This document shows, in pieces, positions 1 through 9,374 of a DNA stretch of 64,000 bases. The notes beneath the pieces were generated by a model. That model saw only the letters and a list, made by a program, of their open reading frames with translations. It was not told the DNA's origin and made no database searches. Position 1 is the first letter of the stretch; every line of letters starts with the position of its first letter. A program made the position numbers and the translations under genes. Source of the stretch: Coturnix japonica (Eukaryota; Chordata; Aves; Galliformes; Phasianidae); the NCBI RefSeq assembly GCF_001577835.2, contig NC_029542.1, forward strand, positions 4,447,060 through 4,511,059, given 5' to 3'.

Positions 1-1118
1 GTTGGGTTTCTCAAAGGGGGGGCTCCCCAGGGACCCCTCGACCACCGGCTGGCTCATCTGCAGGATGCATTTCCTGAGGAGCTGCAAAGACCCCACGGGA
101 CACGTCAGCACCTCAATGCCCGCTCCCTTCCCAGGAGATCAGACACAGCAGCTCCGCAATGGGGCTGCACGGAGTGAAGCTGCCCGCAGGTGGGGCAGAG
201 GGCAAACAGGACAGATGGACGCACCTTGAACAGGTAGAAATAGACCTGCTTGGTGTCCGTGTCCTCCTCCTTGTGCACCGACATGAAGAGGTTCTCCACG
301 TCCACCACCATGCCCAGCAGCCGGTTGATCTCCTCCTCCGACACGTTCTCCAGGTGGGACACATGGTCGGCTGCGGCAGAGACAGCACGTGGTGAGATGG
401 GGGTGGGCGCAGCGCCCCACGGTTGGGGGTCCCAGCGCCGTGCAGCCCCGGGGCTGTGTGCGGTTACCCAACGCGTGGCCGCAGCTGCGGCACGGCTCGC
501 TCAGGTTGGTCACCGGCTGCTGCAGGTCCATGCGGGGGGCGGTGGGGGGGTTGGGGTTCTTCCAGCCGTTGCACTTGCAGGCATCGTTCGCCTGCGAGGA
601 GGGACGGGAGAAACCATCGCACAGCCCCGCACAGCTCCGTACAGCCCCGCACAGCTCCGCACAGCTCCGCACAGCCCCGCACAGCCCCGTACAGCCCCGC
701 ACAGCCCCGTACAGCCCGGTACAGCCCCGTACAGCCCCGCACAGCCCGGTACAGCCCCGCACAGCATCACACAGCATCACACAGCCCGGCACATCCCGGC
801 ACATCCCGGCCCTCGGCGCCTCCGACCCCTCCAATCTCATCGTGCTGCTCCCCCGCCCCGCGCAGCCGGTTGCCCCGCGCCCACCTTGCAGGCCGAGAAC
901 ACCCCCAGCTTCTCCAGCTTCTTGCCGCGGGGGAAGCCCCGCACCTGCGCCTTGCGCTGACTCGCCCGTTGCTGTTGGCTGAGCCCGGGCCGCGCCGGGT
1001 CGCTGGATCCCGCCCCTCCCGGAGCCGCCCCCCCGCTCCCCATCCCGCCGTTCGGCGGCGCCGCGGTTCCCGGTGCCGGTGGCGGCCTCCCGGGCTGCGC
1101 GGCCTCCGGCTCCGCCAT
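1..1118 (-). CDS. KAT2A: KAT2A (GCN5) histone acetyltransferase, 5' coding exons (partial)
   Basis: This is the N-terminal part of the lysine acetyltransferase of the SAGA and ATAC coactivator complexes, a nuclear enzyme acting mainly on histone H3. Four coding exons are visible: 885-1118 (78 codons from the ATG at 1118, a Pro/Gly/Ala-rich start ending in FSACK), 468-591, 225-370 and 1-81, which runs off the window. Each junction has a GT donor and AG acceptor and the phases join without a break. The protein includes a Cys-rich segment (NDACKCNGW ... CRSCGHALADHVSHLE) and the PCAF-homology stretch (EINRLLGMVVDVENLF, HKEEDTDTKQVYFYLFK), which match vertebrate GCN5. The catalytic and bromodomain exons lie outside the window. 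The start codon sits in a CpG island shared with the end of the neighbouring heat shock gene. Exon identity is read directly; PCAF (KAT2B) is less likely because of the HSPB9-RAB5C neighbourhood. Confidence 0.95.
613..810. repeat. Decamer minisatellite in KAT2A intron 1
   Basis: Intron 1 (592-884) is largely a tandem array of a 10-base unit close to CAGCCCCGCA, with CAGCTCCGTA, CAGCCCCGTA and CAGCCCGGTA variants, about 18 to 20 copies. It decays at its right end into CAGCATCACA and CACATCCCGG units. Because the unit is not a multiple of three, it gives long repetitive open frames on both strands, none of which looks like a real protein. Confidence 0.9.
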
Positions 1119-1880
1119 GCCGGGCTCGGCGTGCGCTCCGAGCTCACTGCGCCTGCGCGCCGGGCACGCCGGGAGCTGCTGCGGGCGGCGGGGTGGGATG
1201 GGAACCGGGATACCGGGATACCGGGATGGGGACCGGGCAACGCACCGACGGAGGGGCGGGATGGCGGACGGGCACAAAGGAAGCGCCGCGGGATGACCAT
1301 GGAGCCGCCGCTCGGAGCGCCCATCCCGGGGCTGCGCCGGTAACGCGGAGCCGACGCTCAGCGCGGAGCAAACGGGGGTCGCCGGCCCGGGGTCCGGTAC
1401 CGGGACCGTGGGAACGGATCCGCCGCGCCGCCAAACACGGAGCGCGGCGTCACCCACAGCCGGGAAACAAGGAGCGGCCGGAGCCCGAATGTCCCGACAC
1501 GGGGCGGCTCCGCCCGCAGCACCGGGGGGGCGGGTTTGGCCGAACGTCCTTCGCGGGGCGCCGCGCAGCGACTGGAACGTGCGAGCAGGGACGGGACGGG
1601 GCGGGGGGAAGTAATGGGGGGTGGGGAGGGGGGCGGCTGCTGTCCCCGCCCGGCAGCGCGGAGAACGTCCCTGCGCCTTCCCGAAGTGTCCGGCGCTGTC
1701 CCGGGGCGCTCCCCGTGTCCGTGTTGTTGTGCACGAGTGGCAGCGCTCCCTGTCCGTCCTCCTCCACCGGGGCGGGGTGAGGAGCTGCCGGGGATGCGCC
1801 CTTAGGGCGCAGTGCAGCTCCCGGGGTGACCGACCCGCCAAATGAACAAAGACACGAGCCGTGTATGTAAAAGTCAAGGA
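1119..1880. promoter_or_regulatory. CpG-island promoter region of KAT2A
   Basis: This stretch upstream of the KAT2A start codon is very rich in G, C and CpG, as expected of a housekeeping promoter. No TATA box or coding exon is apparent. It extends almost to the poly(A) signal of the next gene, so KAT2A transcription must start within about 750 bases of that gene's 3' end. Confidence 0.6.
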
Positions 1881-1882
1881 AG

Positions 1883-1888
1883 TTTATT
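1883..1888 (-). terminator. Poly(A) signal of the minus-strand small HSP gene
   Basis: AATAAA on the minus strand, 80 bases beyond the stop codon of the heat shock gene at 1968-2570, giving a very short 3' untranslated region. Confidence 0.75.
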
Positions 1889-1967
1889 ACATATCAAAAA
1901 TAAACCTTCACGCTTTGGCCACAGATCCCCCCCCGCACCGGGCTCAGCCCGGCCCCGCGCTGCTCCA

Positions 1968-2570
1968 TCACGCCTTGGCTCTCTCTGCTCCATCCTCGGC
2001 GTTGGCCGCGGGCTGAGCCGCTGCTGCCGGCAGCTGGATGGGCACGTTCCTCTCGTTGGGTGGCGGCAGGGCCAGCCGGGGGGCCTCGATACGCAGCTGC
2101 CCCTCGCTGGACAGGGAGCAGGTCAGCGCCTCGGCGTCCACCTCCTCGGGCACGTCCCACTCGCGCTTCAGCACCTCGTACTTGTAGGAGAAGGAGCCCT
2201 TGTCGTCCGTGTTCTGCGTCTCCTTCTGCCCCACCAGCACCACCTTCCTGCCCACCACCTTCACCGACAGCTGCTCGGGGGCGAAGTCCTTCACGTCCTG
2301 GCAGACGGAGAATCCCTCCCCGGAGCCCTGGGTCAGAGCCGCGTTGCTGCTCGGTGCCCGCTCGATGCTGACGCGGTTGGAGCTGCTCCCGCTGCTCAGG
2401 AGCTGCTCGAAGCTGCTCATGAACTGCCGAGCTCTCTCCATCTCCATCCGTATCTCCCTCTCCAGCTCAGCGAAGAGGGTCCCTGGGTGCGGCCAGAGGG
2501 TGCGGACGGGTCCCAGCCACGGGAACAGAGACCCGGAGGTGGGCGGCATGAAGTGCAGGCGGCAAAGCAT
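1968..2570 (-). CDS. Small heat shock protein, avian HSP25/HSP30 (HSPB9-like) family
   Basis: An intronless open frame of 200 residues starting MLCRLHF. It encodes an ATP-independent holdase chaperone of the alpha-crystallin/small HSP family, expected in cytoplasm and nucleus as oligomers. The alpha-crystallin domain runs from about residue 85 (GFSVCQDVKDF) to about 175, with the conserved RIEAPRLAL near its end. The N-terminal arm has the motif VRTLWPHPGTLFAELE and a Ser-rich linker (LLSSGSSSNR); the C-terminal tail is Ala-rich. The ATG at 2570 follows a short leader, with a GATAAAA box about 70 bases upstream and a heat shock element beyond it. It stands head-to-head with a paralogue at 3574. 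By position between KAT2A and RAB5C either gene could be the HSPB9 orthologue, and the amphibian HSP30-like sequence makes the exact name uncertain. Confidence 0.93.
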   Translation of the reverse strand: MLCRLHFMPPTSGSLFPWLGPVRTLWPHPGTLFAELEREIRMEMERARQFMSSFEQLLSSGSSSNRVSIERAPSSNAALTQGSGEGFSVCQDVKDFAPEQLSVKVVGRKVVLVGQKETQNTDDKGSFSYKYEVLKREWDVPEEVDAEALTCSLSSEGQLRIEAPRLALPPPNERNVPIQLPAAAAQPAANAEDGAERAKA

Positions 2571-2640
2571 CTCTGCGGGTGCTGCGGCTGCTGCTGTTCG
2601 CAGGGCTGGAGCGGTGCTGGGCTGCCGCCGGGACGCGGGG

Positions 2641-2647
2641 TTTTATC
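2641..2647 (-). promoter_or_regulatory. TATA-like box of the minus-strand small HSP gene
   Basis: GATAAAA on the minus strand about 71 bases upstream of the start codon, implying a leader of about 40 bases. The paralogous plus-strand gene uses the same heptamer. Confidence 0.6.
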
Positions 2648-2671
2648 CTGCTCTCCCCAGGGGTGTGCCCC

Positions 2672-2680
2672 TTCCAGAAC
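2672..2680. promoter_or_regulatory. Heat shock element, minus-strand small HSP promoter
   Basis: TTCCAGAAC contains the inverted pair TTC-2-GAA, the HSF1-binding core, about 25 bases upstream of the GATAAAA box. The flanking pentamers match the consensus only weakly, so this looks like a two-unit core. Confidence 0.5.
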
Positions 2681-3334
2681 GCTCTCTCCCTACGCACCGT
2701 CCTGGAGCCATCTCCTATTTTTGCTCGGCTGATTATCCGCCGGCCAAAATAGCAGCGCCTGCTTCTGGGGCCGAGTCACTCTCCGCAAATAGGGAGCTGC
2801 AGTCACCGCCGGGGCTCGGGTTTCTGCGGAGCCGCCGTGATGCGGCACCGCCGGCCGAGGGGGGCAAACAAAGCCGCCCCGCAGCCCCACATGGCAGCGC
2901 CGGGTCACGCTGTGCAGGGACATCCCAGCCCTGTGTTGTCAGCGCTGCCCGACGGCTCTGGCACTTTCCAGACCCATCCCCGCGGTCGGGACTGTCCAGC
3001 CCTGAACGCAGCCCCTGTGCGCCCGGCGTGGGCTGGGCACGGCTTTGCTTCCGTGGGGTCCCAACAGCGCCCGGCGGGTGGGACACATCGCTGCGGGGGG
3101 GTCCTGAGAGTGGGGCAGGGGAGGAATGGGCCGAGGGGAGGGGATGGCAGCCAGGAGGGGCCGTGCCGGGAAGCAGAAAGGACACGCATTTTTGGCAGGG
3201 GCGGCTCGGGCATCCCGCTCGGAGGCTGAGGTGATGCTGCTAATTATAATTCGGGAGAGCGGAGCTACAAGAGTAAGAGCGAAGGTATGTAGGCCGTGAG
3301 GTAAGAGCTGCCTCACCTCAGCGATGAGTAACAA

Positions 3335-3372
3335 GAACGAGCTGGAACGGGCCAGAAGGAGCTGCGCTTTTC
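3335..3372 (+). promoter_or_regulatory. Discontinuous heat shock element, plus-strand small HSP promoter
   Basis: GAA triplets occur at 3335, 3345 and 3355, exactly 10 bases apart, and a TTC at 3370 is in the correct phase for the alternating 5-base HSF repeat. The intervening TTC units are degenerate, giving a gapped, step-type element about 55 bases upstream of the GATAAAA box. Confidence 0.5.
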
Positions 3373-3423
3373 TCCCGGGGGTGACGACATCCGCGGGCCG
3401 AGGCCACTCCTCCCGGGGAGGGC

Positions 3424-3430
3424 GATAAAA
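3424..3430 (+). promoter_or_regulatory. TATA-like box of the plus-strand small HSP gene
   Basis: GATAAAA followed by a GC-rich stretch, placing the expected start of transcription near 3455 and a leader of about 120 bases. Confidence 0.6.
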
Positions 3431-3507
3431 GCCGCGGGAGCCGGAGCCGGAGCACAACGCTCCCAACTCCCCGAGAGGAAACAGCTGAGAGCAAAGAGCT
3501 GAGAGCA

Positions 3508-3572
3508 GCAGCGACAGCAGCGACAGCAGCGACAGCAGCAATACCAACAGCGATACCAACGATACCAACAAC
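3508..3572 (+). repeat. Short tandem repeats in the 5' leader of the plus-strand small HSP gene
   Basis: A 9-base unit CAGCAGCGA is repeated about three and a half times and is followed by three copies of an ATACCAAC-type unit that runs up to the start codon. The result is an A/C-rich leader with few G's just before the ATG, expected to be weakly structured. Confidence 0.7.
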
Positions 3573-3573
3573 G

Positions 3574-4152
3574 ATGCTTTGCCGGATGCACCTCGCTCCA
3601 TTCGCCTCCAGCTCCCTGGCCACCCGGCTGGGCACAGTGAGGACCCTCTGGCCGCACGCAGAGACCATCTTCAGCGAACTGCAGCAGGAGATGGAGAAGG
3701 CTCGGCACTTCATGAGCAGCTTCGAGCAGCTCCTGAGCAGCCACGGACCCCTGGCCGCAGAGCAGGCAGCGAGCAGCAGCGCAGCCCCAGCCCAGGTCAC
3801 TGAGGAGGGATTCTCCGTCTGCCAGGACGTGAAGAACTTCGCCCCCGAGCAGCTGTCGGTGAAGGTGGTGGGCAGGAAGGTGGTGCTGGTGGGGCAGAAG
3901 GAGACGCAGAACACGGACGAGGGCTCCTTCTCCTACAAGTACGAGGTGCTGAAGCGCGAGTGGGACGTGCCCGAGGACGTGGACGCCGAGGCGCTGACCT
4001 GCTCCCTGTCCCCAGAGGGGCAGCTGCGCATCGAGGCCCCTCGGCTGGCCCTGCCAACTGCTGGTGAGAGGAACGTGCCCATCCAGGTGAGCCCCGCAGC
4101 TCCTCAGCTCGGGGCAGCCAAGGATGGAGCTGCCAGCAAAGCCCAGGTGTGA
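3574..4152 (+). CDS. Small heat shock protein, avian HSP25/HSPB9-like paralogue
   Basis: An intronless frame of 192 residues starting MLCRMHLAPF. It is a small HSP holdase like its neighbour: N-terminal arm with VRTLWPHAETIFSELQ, alpha-crystallin domain from about residue 78 (GFSVCQDVKNF) to about 168 (RIEAPRLALP), then a short Ala-rich tail ending SKAQV. Nearly the whole crystallin domain matches the minus-strand gene at both protein and DNA level, while the arms and tail differ. The start is supported by the TATA-like box and heat shock element upstream and by the poly(A) signal at 4271. Its orientation relative to KAT2A is that of human HSPB9, but the sequence reads more like avian HSP25, so no symbol is assigned. 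Confidence 0.93.
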   Translation: MLCRMHLAPFASSSLATRLGTVRTLWPHAETIFSELQQEMEKARHFMSSFEQLLSSHGPLAAEQAASSSAAPAQVTEEGFSVCQDVKNFAPEQLSVKVVGRKVVLVGQKETQNTDEGSFSYKYEVLKREWDVPEDVDAEALTCSLSPEGQLRIEAPRLALPTAGERNVPIQVSPAAPQLGAAKDGAASKAQV

Positions 4153-4270
4153 TGGGACGGAACGACGGTCTGCATTGGGACCAGCAGAGACGGCAGTGAG
4201 TCTCGGGCTGTAGCCCAGACACGCTCCATCATCTTTTTCACTACACTGGAATGTTCTCGTTTTTGTATCC

Positions 4271-4276
4271 AATAAA
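4271..4276 (+). terminator. Poly(A) signal of the plus-strand small HSP gene
   Basis: AATAAA 119 bases after the stop codon, followed by a T/G-rich stretch typical of the downstream cleavage element. Confidence 0.85.
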
Positions 4277-4321
4277 AAGTCCTTTTGCATAGAATTTGGT
4301 TGTGCTTCTTTTTTTGGGGGG

Positions 4322-4359
4322 GAGGGGTGATTGATGGGGTGAGGGGTGATTGATGGGGT
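4322..4359. repeat. Two-copy 19-base tandem repeat
   Basis: The unit GAGGGGTGATTGATGGGGT occurs twice in direct succession just beyond the poly(A) site of the heat shock gene. Confidence 0.85.
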
Positions 4360-5565
4360 GGCTGAGCCTTGTTCTCAGCTCTTGGGGGTGTATGGAGAGG
4401 GTAAAACCCTCTCTGCTCTTGGTGCTACGGGGCTGACAGCAGAGCTACTGTGCTGCTCTGAGCAGGGGGAGCATCCCTGTTCTCTTGCACTGTAGCATTT
4501 CCTGCCCATGCTGCTGCCTGCACCATCTCCATAGCCCTCCTGCTCAGCCCAGTGTCTCTGAAGAGCAAGATAACTGCTGGAAGATGTGGGAGGTGGAGGC
4601 AGTCCCGTCACAGCTACTTTTCTCCCTATGCAGCTTAGAAAAGGGCTGCAGATCCTTTTGGGATGACAGCAGCAGGCAACCTGGAACCAGGCTCCTGCAC
4701 TATCCCCACCTCCAGCACTTGCAGCCAGGTCTGGGCAGGTCTGCAGGCATGCAGGCACACCTGTTTGTGTCAAAGCTGCTCTGAGCTCAGGCAGCTCTTC
4801 CTCACAGCAGTGCCAGCAGCACAACAGCTCTGCAGAGCACAGCCCCAAACTGGAGTCACAGCTGAACAGCACGGGCTGGGGCAGCAGCAGGACACCCTGA
4901 GAGCATCACAGCCTCCATCAGGGAGATGGAGACCCCGAGGCATGGGCCAGAAATGAAGTCCTGCCAGCCAGGAGCTCCTGTACAAGAAACCAGCAGATGG
5001 CAACAGCACCTCGCTCTGTTCCAGCCGCTGCTCAGTTGGGAGCCGGTAACAGTTGTCCAACGGGTCCCTCTCGCTGCTGGGGAATCCAGAAGCACCAGCA
5101 AACCATCCTGGAAGCGATGGGATCTCTGACATCTCATGAGGGTTCTGAGCTCCTCCAGCACATGAACAGCCACACAGAAACATGACATTAGCATCTTTAG
5201 ATACTAGAGGCATTTGCTGACCAATATTTGAGCACACTATCTCTAAGTTCACCCAGCTGTCGTGTAAACTCCCCATTCCTATGCATACTGCTCCTCCCAC
5301 CTCTCCTCAGCTCCTGCTATAGCTAGTTAGCCCAGAAGTGCAGTGATGAGCAGTTCTCACTGTTTACCTCAATCATGCTGCTGTACACTGTGATGAGCCA
5401 GCAAACCAGCTCCAGCTCCTCATAACAGACAGGGGCTCTGCAGCTCCATGCGGGAATCCCTCCCTCACCTTGCAGAGCTGGGCCTCACCACGCCTGTTAT
5501 GTTCTGCTCCACTCCGCTCCCCTCCTGCTTGTTAAGAAACACGAACATTGTTGATCGTGGTAGGT
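4360..5565. other. Intergenic spacer between the small HSP gene and RAB5C
   Basis: The two flanking genes converge here. I see no exon, RNA gene or clear repeat; open frames in the stretch are short and match nothing I know. Confidence 0.6.
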
Positions 5566-5580
5566 TTATAAAAATTTTCC

Positions 5581-5586
5581 TTTAAT
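5581..5586 (-). terminator. Probable poly(A) signal of RAB5C
   Basis: ATTAAA on the minus strand about 1 kb beyond the RAB5C stop codon. The interval 5587-6617 is A/T-richer than the surroundings, as expected of a long vertebrate 3' untranslated region. Confidence 0.55.
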
Positions 5587-6617
5587 CACACAAAACTGAA
5601 GTTTGTGATGAAGAGTAGCTTGACAGTTCCTCTTAAATACCAGTATGCATAAGACACTGCATTAGGCACTAGGCAGCAGCCAACATCAGTTAGAGTCTGG
5701 CAAGAGAAGCCATTTTAATACCTCCCTTCACACCGTGTGGGATTACAGGCTTTTGCAATACACAGTTTTCACTGACAGGTCACCCGAGGTTTCCCCTGCC
5801 CCACTTCTGTACATCAGTAAACCACGTGTATTCACACCAGGGTGGGGTTAACATTCGTGGCATCACAACCATCAAAAAAAGACAATTTTCTATACAAGAT
5901 TCTCTTTTTCTTTTTTTTGCAAAAGTTGCAACAGGATGAGTGCAGTATGACAGAACCAGAGAGAAAAGAAGTTGGCATGCGAGAGTCCAACACAAATGAA
6001 GACAACAGGCAGCTAGTTGTATGTTCTATATTGACAAGATACTGATTGGTTACATGAAGAAACATACAATACAAAATACAGAAGAAATCAGTTTTTCTTC
6101 CCTCTGCCCCACCCCAAAATACTCATAATTGATTTGGTCAATAAGTGGCTGAAGAGCCGGAGTTTGTCACTATAATGCTACAGTTTAGTGGTTGTTCTAG
6201 GCATATCGTACTGGTATTCGCCTCAGCTTTTACACGTGGGTAACTTTAAACAAGGCTGTCTAGTCTCAATATCCCTTTGTTTCCAATAGTGAACTACAGT
6301 ACTGTGGGACCTGGGTGCTGCTGGCCCTCACCCGTGGGGAGGGATGAGCTGGCTGGGCAGACACCAGGTCGTGCATCCACCACCACCAGGAAGAGGGAAG
6401 AGCAGAAGTTCATATATTAAAAAAGTGACTTAAGACTTAGAATTGAATTAGTATTTGTACAGAAAGGTGCAGGTGGAAGAACTCCCTCCAGCCTATGATC
6501 AGAAAGGGATGGAGAAATCACAGCAGCCACCGGCAGCAGCTGCTCTACGGTAAGTGCGATTGTTAGCGTGGATTCCAGTCACGTCCTTCGAGGGCTCCAT
6601 CGGGCGAGATCAGCTGC

Positions 6618-9368
6618 TCAATTGCTGCAGCACTGGCTCCTGCTGGGCTGACTGCTCTCCTGAAGGTCGACCACCCGATTCCTGCCCGGACCACCTGGAG
6701 CATTCTGGGGTTCATTTTTTGGCAGTTTCTTGGCTAGGAAAGAAGCAAGGTATCAGCAGGTCGCTCTTATAGAGGCCAGCCTCCTCCCCACTGCAGACCA
6801 CACGCTGAGCTCAGCTCTACTCCAGCCTCCAGCTCTCAGGACACTGCTGGCAGCACAAGTACATTAAACCTGCTTTTAGCTGTCACCAATTCTGCTCCAC
6901 CCTCATTCACTCCAGATAAAGGGAGAGAGGGAACAAGGTTTGCACTACCTGGGTGACCACACACACAGGTCTAACAACCTGGTCACACATAAACTCCAGT
7001 AAGAGCCTCCAGAACCCAGCTGACACAGACCCTGTGGTTTTCAGTGGGCTGTACTGCCAGTGCTCAGAGCTCCTCCAGGCAGCCCTTTCACACCACACTT
7101 ACCTATTGCCATGAAGATTTCATTCACATTCATTGCTGTCTTGGCCGACGTCTCCATGAACAACAAGCTGTTGTCATCTGCATAAGCTTGTGCATCCTAG
7201 AAACAATAACGTTAGAGTGATAAAGGCATCCTGCCAGGAGGAGGCACATGCAGGCTCCGCATACTCCACTTGCTGGCATTATTAAACACTGAAGACAGCC
7301 TCTGCCCAGCCCAAACTGGGCACCTCCACCCCAGCCCAAGCCCTGCCTGGCCAGGACAGCTGATAGACGTGCAGTACTGACAGGAGCACATGGCTGAGGT
7401 GCCAGCATCAGAGCCAGGATACAGCAGCACAGATTGTTTGTGAGCTACATGTGGACACTATGTCTCAAGCAACTTAACACCTTGTACTTTGGTTGGCTGG
7501 GAGTTTAACACACCTCAATGTGAGAGCTGCTTTCCCGGCTGCTCAGGTAGCAGCTGAACCACATTCCCACTTACCTGGAAATCCACAGCTCTCTTGGTAG
7601 CAAGGTCTGCCTTGTTTCCTGCTAGTGCAATTACAATATTGGGGCTGGCCTGCCTCTGCAACTCTTTCACCCAGTTCTTGGCTCGTACAAATGTGTCCTG
7701 GAAGTAAAAAGGAGGCAGTCAGGAAAGGCAGCCTCTTAATAATGCACAATGAAGATATGATTAGAACAAGTCTTTCCTGTAAGAAGCATTCTGCTTCTAC
7801 AGCACTTTGTAGCAGGATTCTTTATCAGCTTAGACAGCCTTGATCAGAAACAAGGAAGTGGCGAGTTTAAGAAACTCAGTACCTGCAGGCAGGCATCTGC
7901 AGCAGCCCTAAGCCCAGAACTCTCCCATGGAACAGAGAAGCATCAGATATAAGTGCAGATGCCTCCCTCCCAGCAGACACTTCAGGCCCTGGTGCAGTAC
8001 TCACTGTGTTAGTGATGTCGTAGACAACAATGGCTGCCTGAGCACCTCGGTAGTACATGGGTGCCAGGCTGTGATACCGCTCCTGTCCCGCCGTGTCCCA
8101 TATTTCAAACTTCACCGTTGTGTCATCCAGACAAACTGTCTGCGTTAGGAAGGCAGCTGAAAGAGAAGAGATGTTTGCCTTGTCTCCAGCTGGAGAGCTC
8201 CTCCAGCAAGAGCCAGCAGCTCAGAGCAGTTCTGCTTTTGCACAAGAGCTGGCAGAAGCCCCAGCCAGGCCAGCACACTGCCACCTGCTGTGCAAGTCAC
8301 AGCTCTGCTGTGTTACAAGCTACTTATGTGAGGGAACCAGAGAGCCACCAGGCAGCAGGCTGCCAACAGAAAGGTGGCTCCGAGCACCCAGCAAGCAGCC
8401 TGACATTACACTGCTACCCACCCCCAGGGGTCACCACCCAGACCACACAATACAGCTGCAGCACCCTGAGGATTAGCTTCACAGAGTGCCTCAGTGCCAA
8501 AGCACTGCAGTCAGCCCAGTTACACTGCACTCCTTGGCCTAGAAACCAGTTATTTTCTTGTTCCAGCAAGAATAACGCCATACTTTCATTTCAGTTCTAA
8601 TACAGCCAGGCTTGAACATGGACTGAGGTAGAACAGCAGATCACTCACAGCCCCCTGTGGCAAAGCATTAAACCCTGCCTGTCTGTAAGCTGCCCTGCTT
8701 CCTGTATGGGTCACTACAGGGGCAGATGAAGCCTCTCAGTGCACATCTCCTCACATTACCACTCAGAAGGCTGGGTGCTGACTGACCTTTGATTGGTGAC
8801 TCCACACTGACTATTTTAAGCTAAAGAACAGCTAGGCCTGAAAGAGATGTGGAAGTAGTTTATTTTGTCAAGCTACAAACAAGCCTGATATCCCAGGTCC
8901 TGGTCAGAAAACATTGAAGCTATAAACTAAGCTGAATGCCTCAGATCTAATTAGAAATAGGAATTCAAACACTGGAAGACGCCTGAGAGGCAGAGCACTC
9001 GTGGTTGCCATAGCAGTGTTCGCTGGTGCACTGATCTCTACACTAACAAACTGCAGACCAAGAGTTAAAGCATTAGCTGCTTGACTATTTATAGCAAAAA
9101 GCCCAGACCAGACTGAAATAGCCATTAATGCTCCTGATACTCCTGGGCTGCATTAGCAAGGCCGGCATCTTTTAACCATCAGCATCTGGAGTTGGCACTC
9201 ACCTCCAATCGTGCTCTCCTGGTACTCATGGAACTGCCCCTTCACAAAGCGCAGAACAAGGCTGGATTTCCCCACTGCCGACTCTCCCAGCAGGACGAGT
9301 TTGAACTGACAGATTTTGTTTCCAGCAGCTGGTCCATTCGGTCGAGCAGCTCCACCTCGACCTGCCAT
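6618..9368 (-). CDS. RAB5C: RAB5C small GTPase
   Basis: RAB5C controls fusion and maturation of early endosomes as a GTP-switched, doubly prenylated membrane GTPase. Coding exons are 9203-9368, 8005-8156, 7575-7697, 7103-7196 and 6618-6733; all phases agree and they give 216 residues, the usual length of the family. Visible motifs: P-loop GESAVGKS (28-35), ESTIG with the switch I Thr (T53), WDTAGQE (75-81, with Q80 needed for hydrolysis), NKAD (134-137), ETSAK (162-166) and the C-terminal CCSN with the prenylated Cys pair. The N-terminus [20 protein letters not shown] and the C-terminal region fit RAB5C rather than RAB5A or RAB5B. A likely acceptor lies six bases upstream of the ATG, so the 5' leader is completed by a remote exon near 14.9 kb. 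Confidence 0.98.
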
Positions 9369-9374
9369 TGTGGC

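Larger units (their letters stand above)
2571..3573. promoter_or_regulatory. Shared divergent promoter region of the two small HSP genes
   Basis: About 1 kb separates the two opposed start codons. No other coding sequence is seen. Besides the TATA-like boxes and heat shock elements listed separately, the left third carries three A/T-rich CArG-like words (CCTATTTTTG near 2717, CCAAAATAGC near 2744, GCAAATAGGG near 2787), each one base from a serum response factor consensus. Confidence 0.5.

Noticed and set aside
6618-9368. RAB5A or RAB5B instead of RAB5C
   Set aside because: The N-terminus with [11 protein letters not shown], the 216-residue length and the KCNH4/HSP neighbourhood fit RAB5C.
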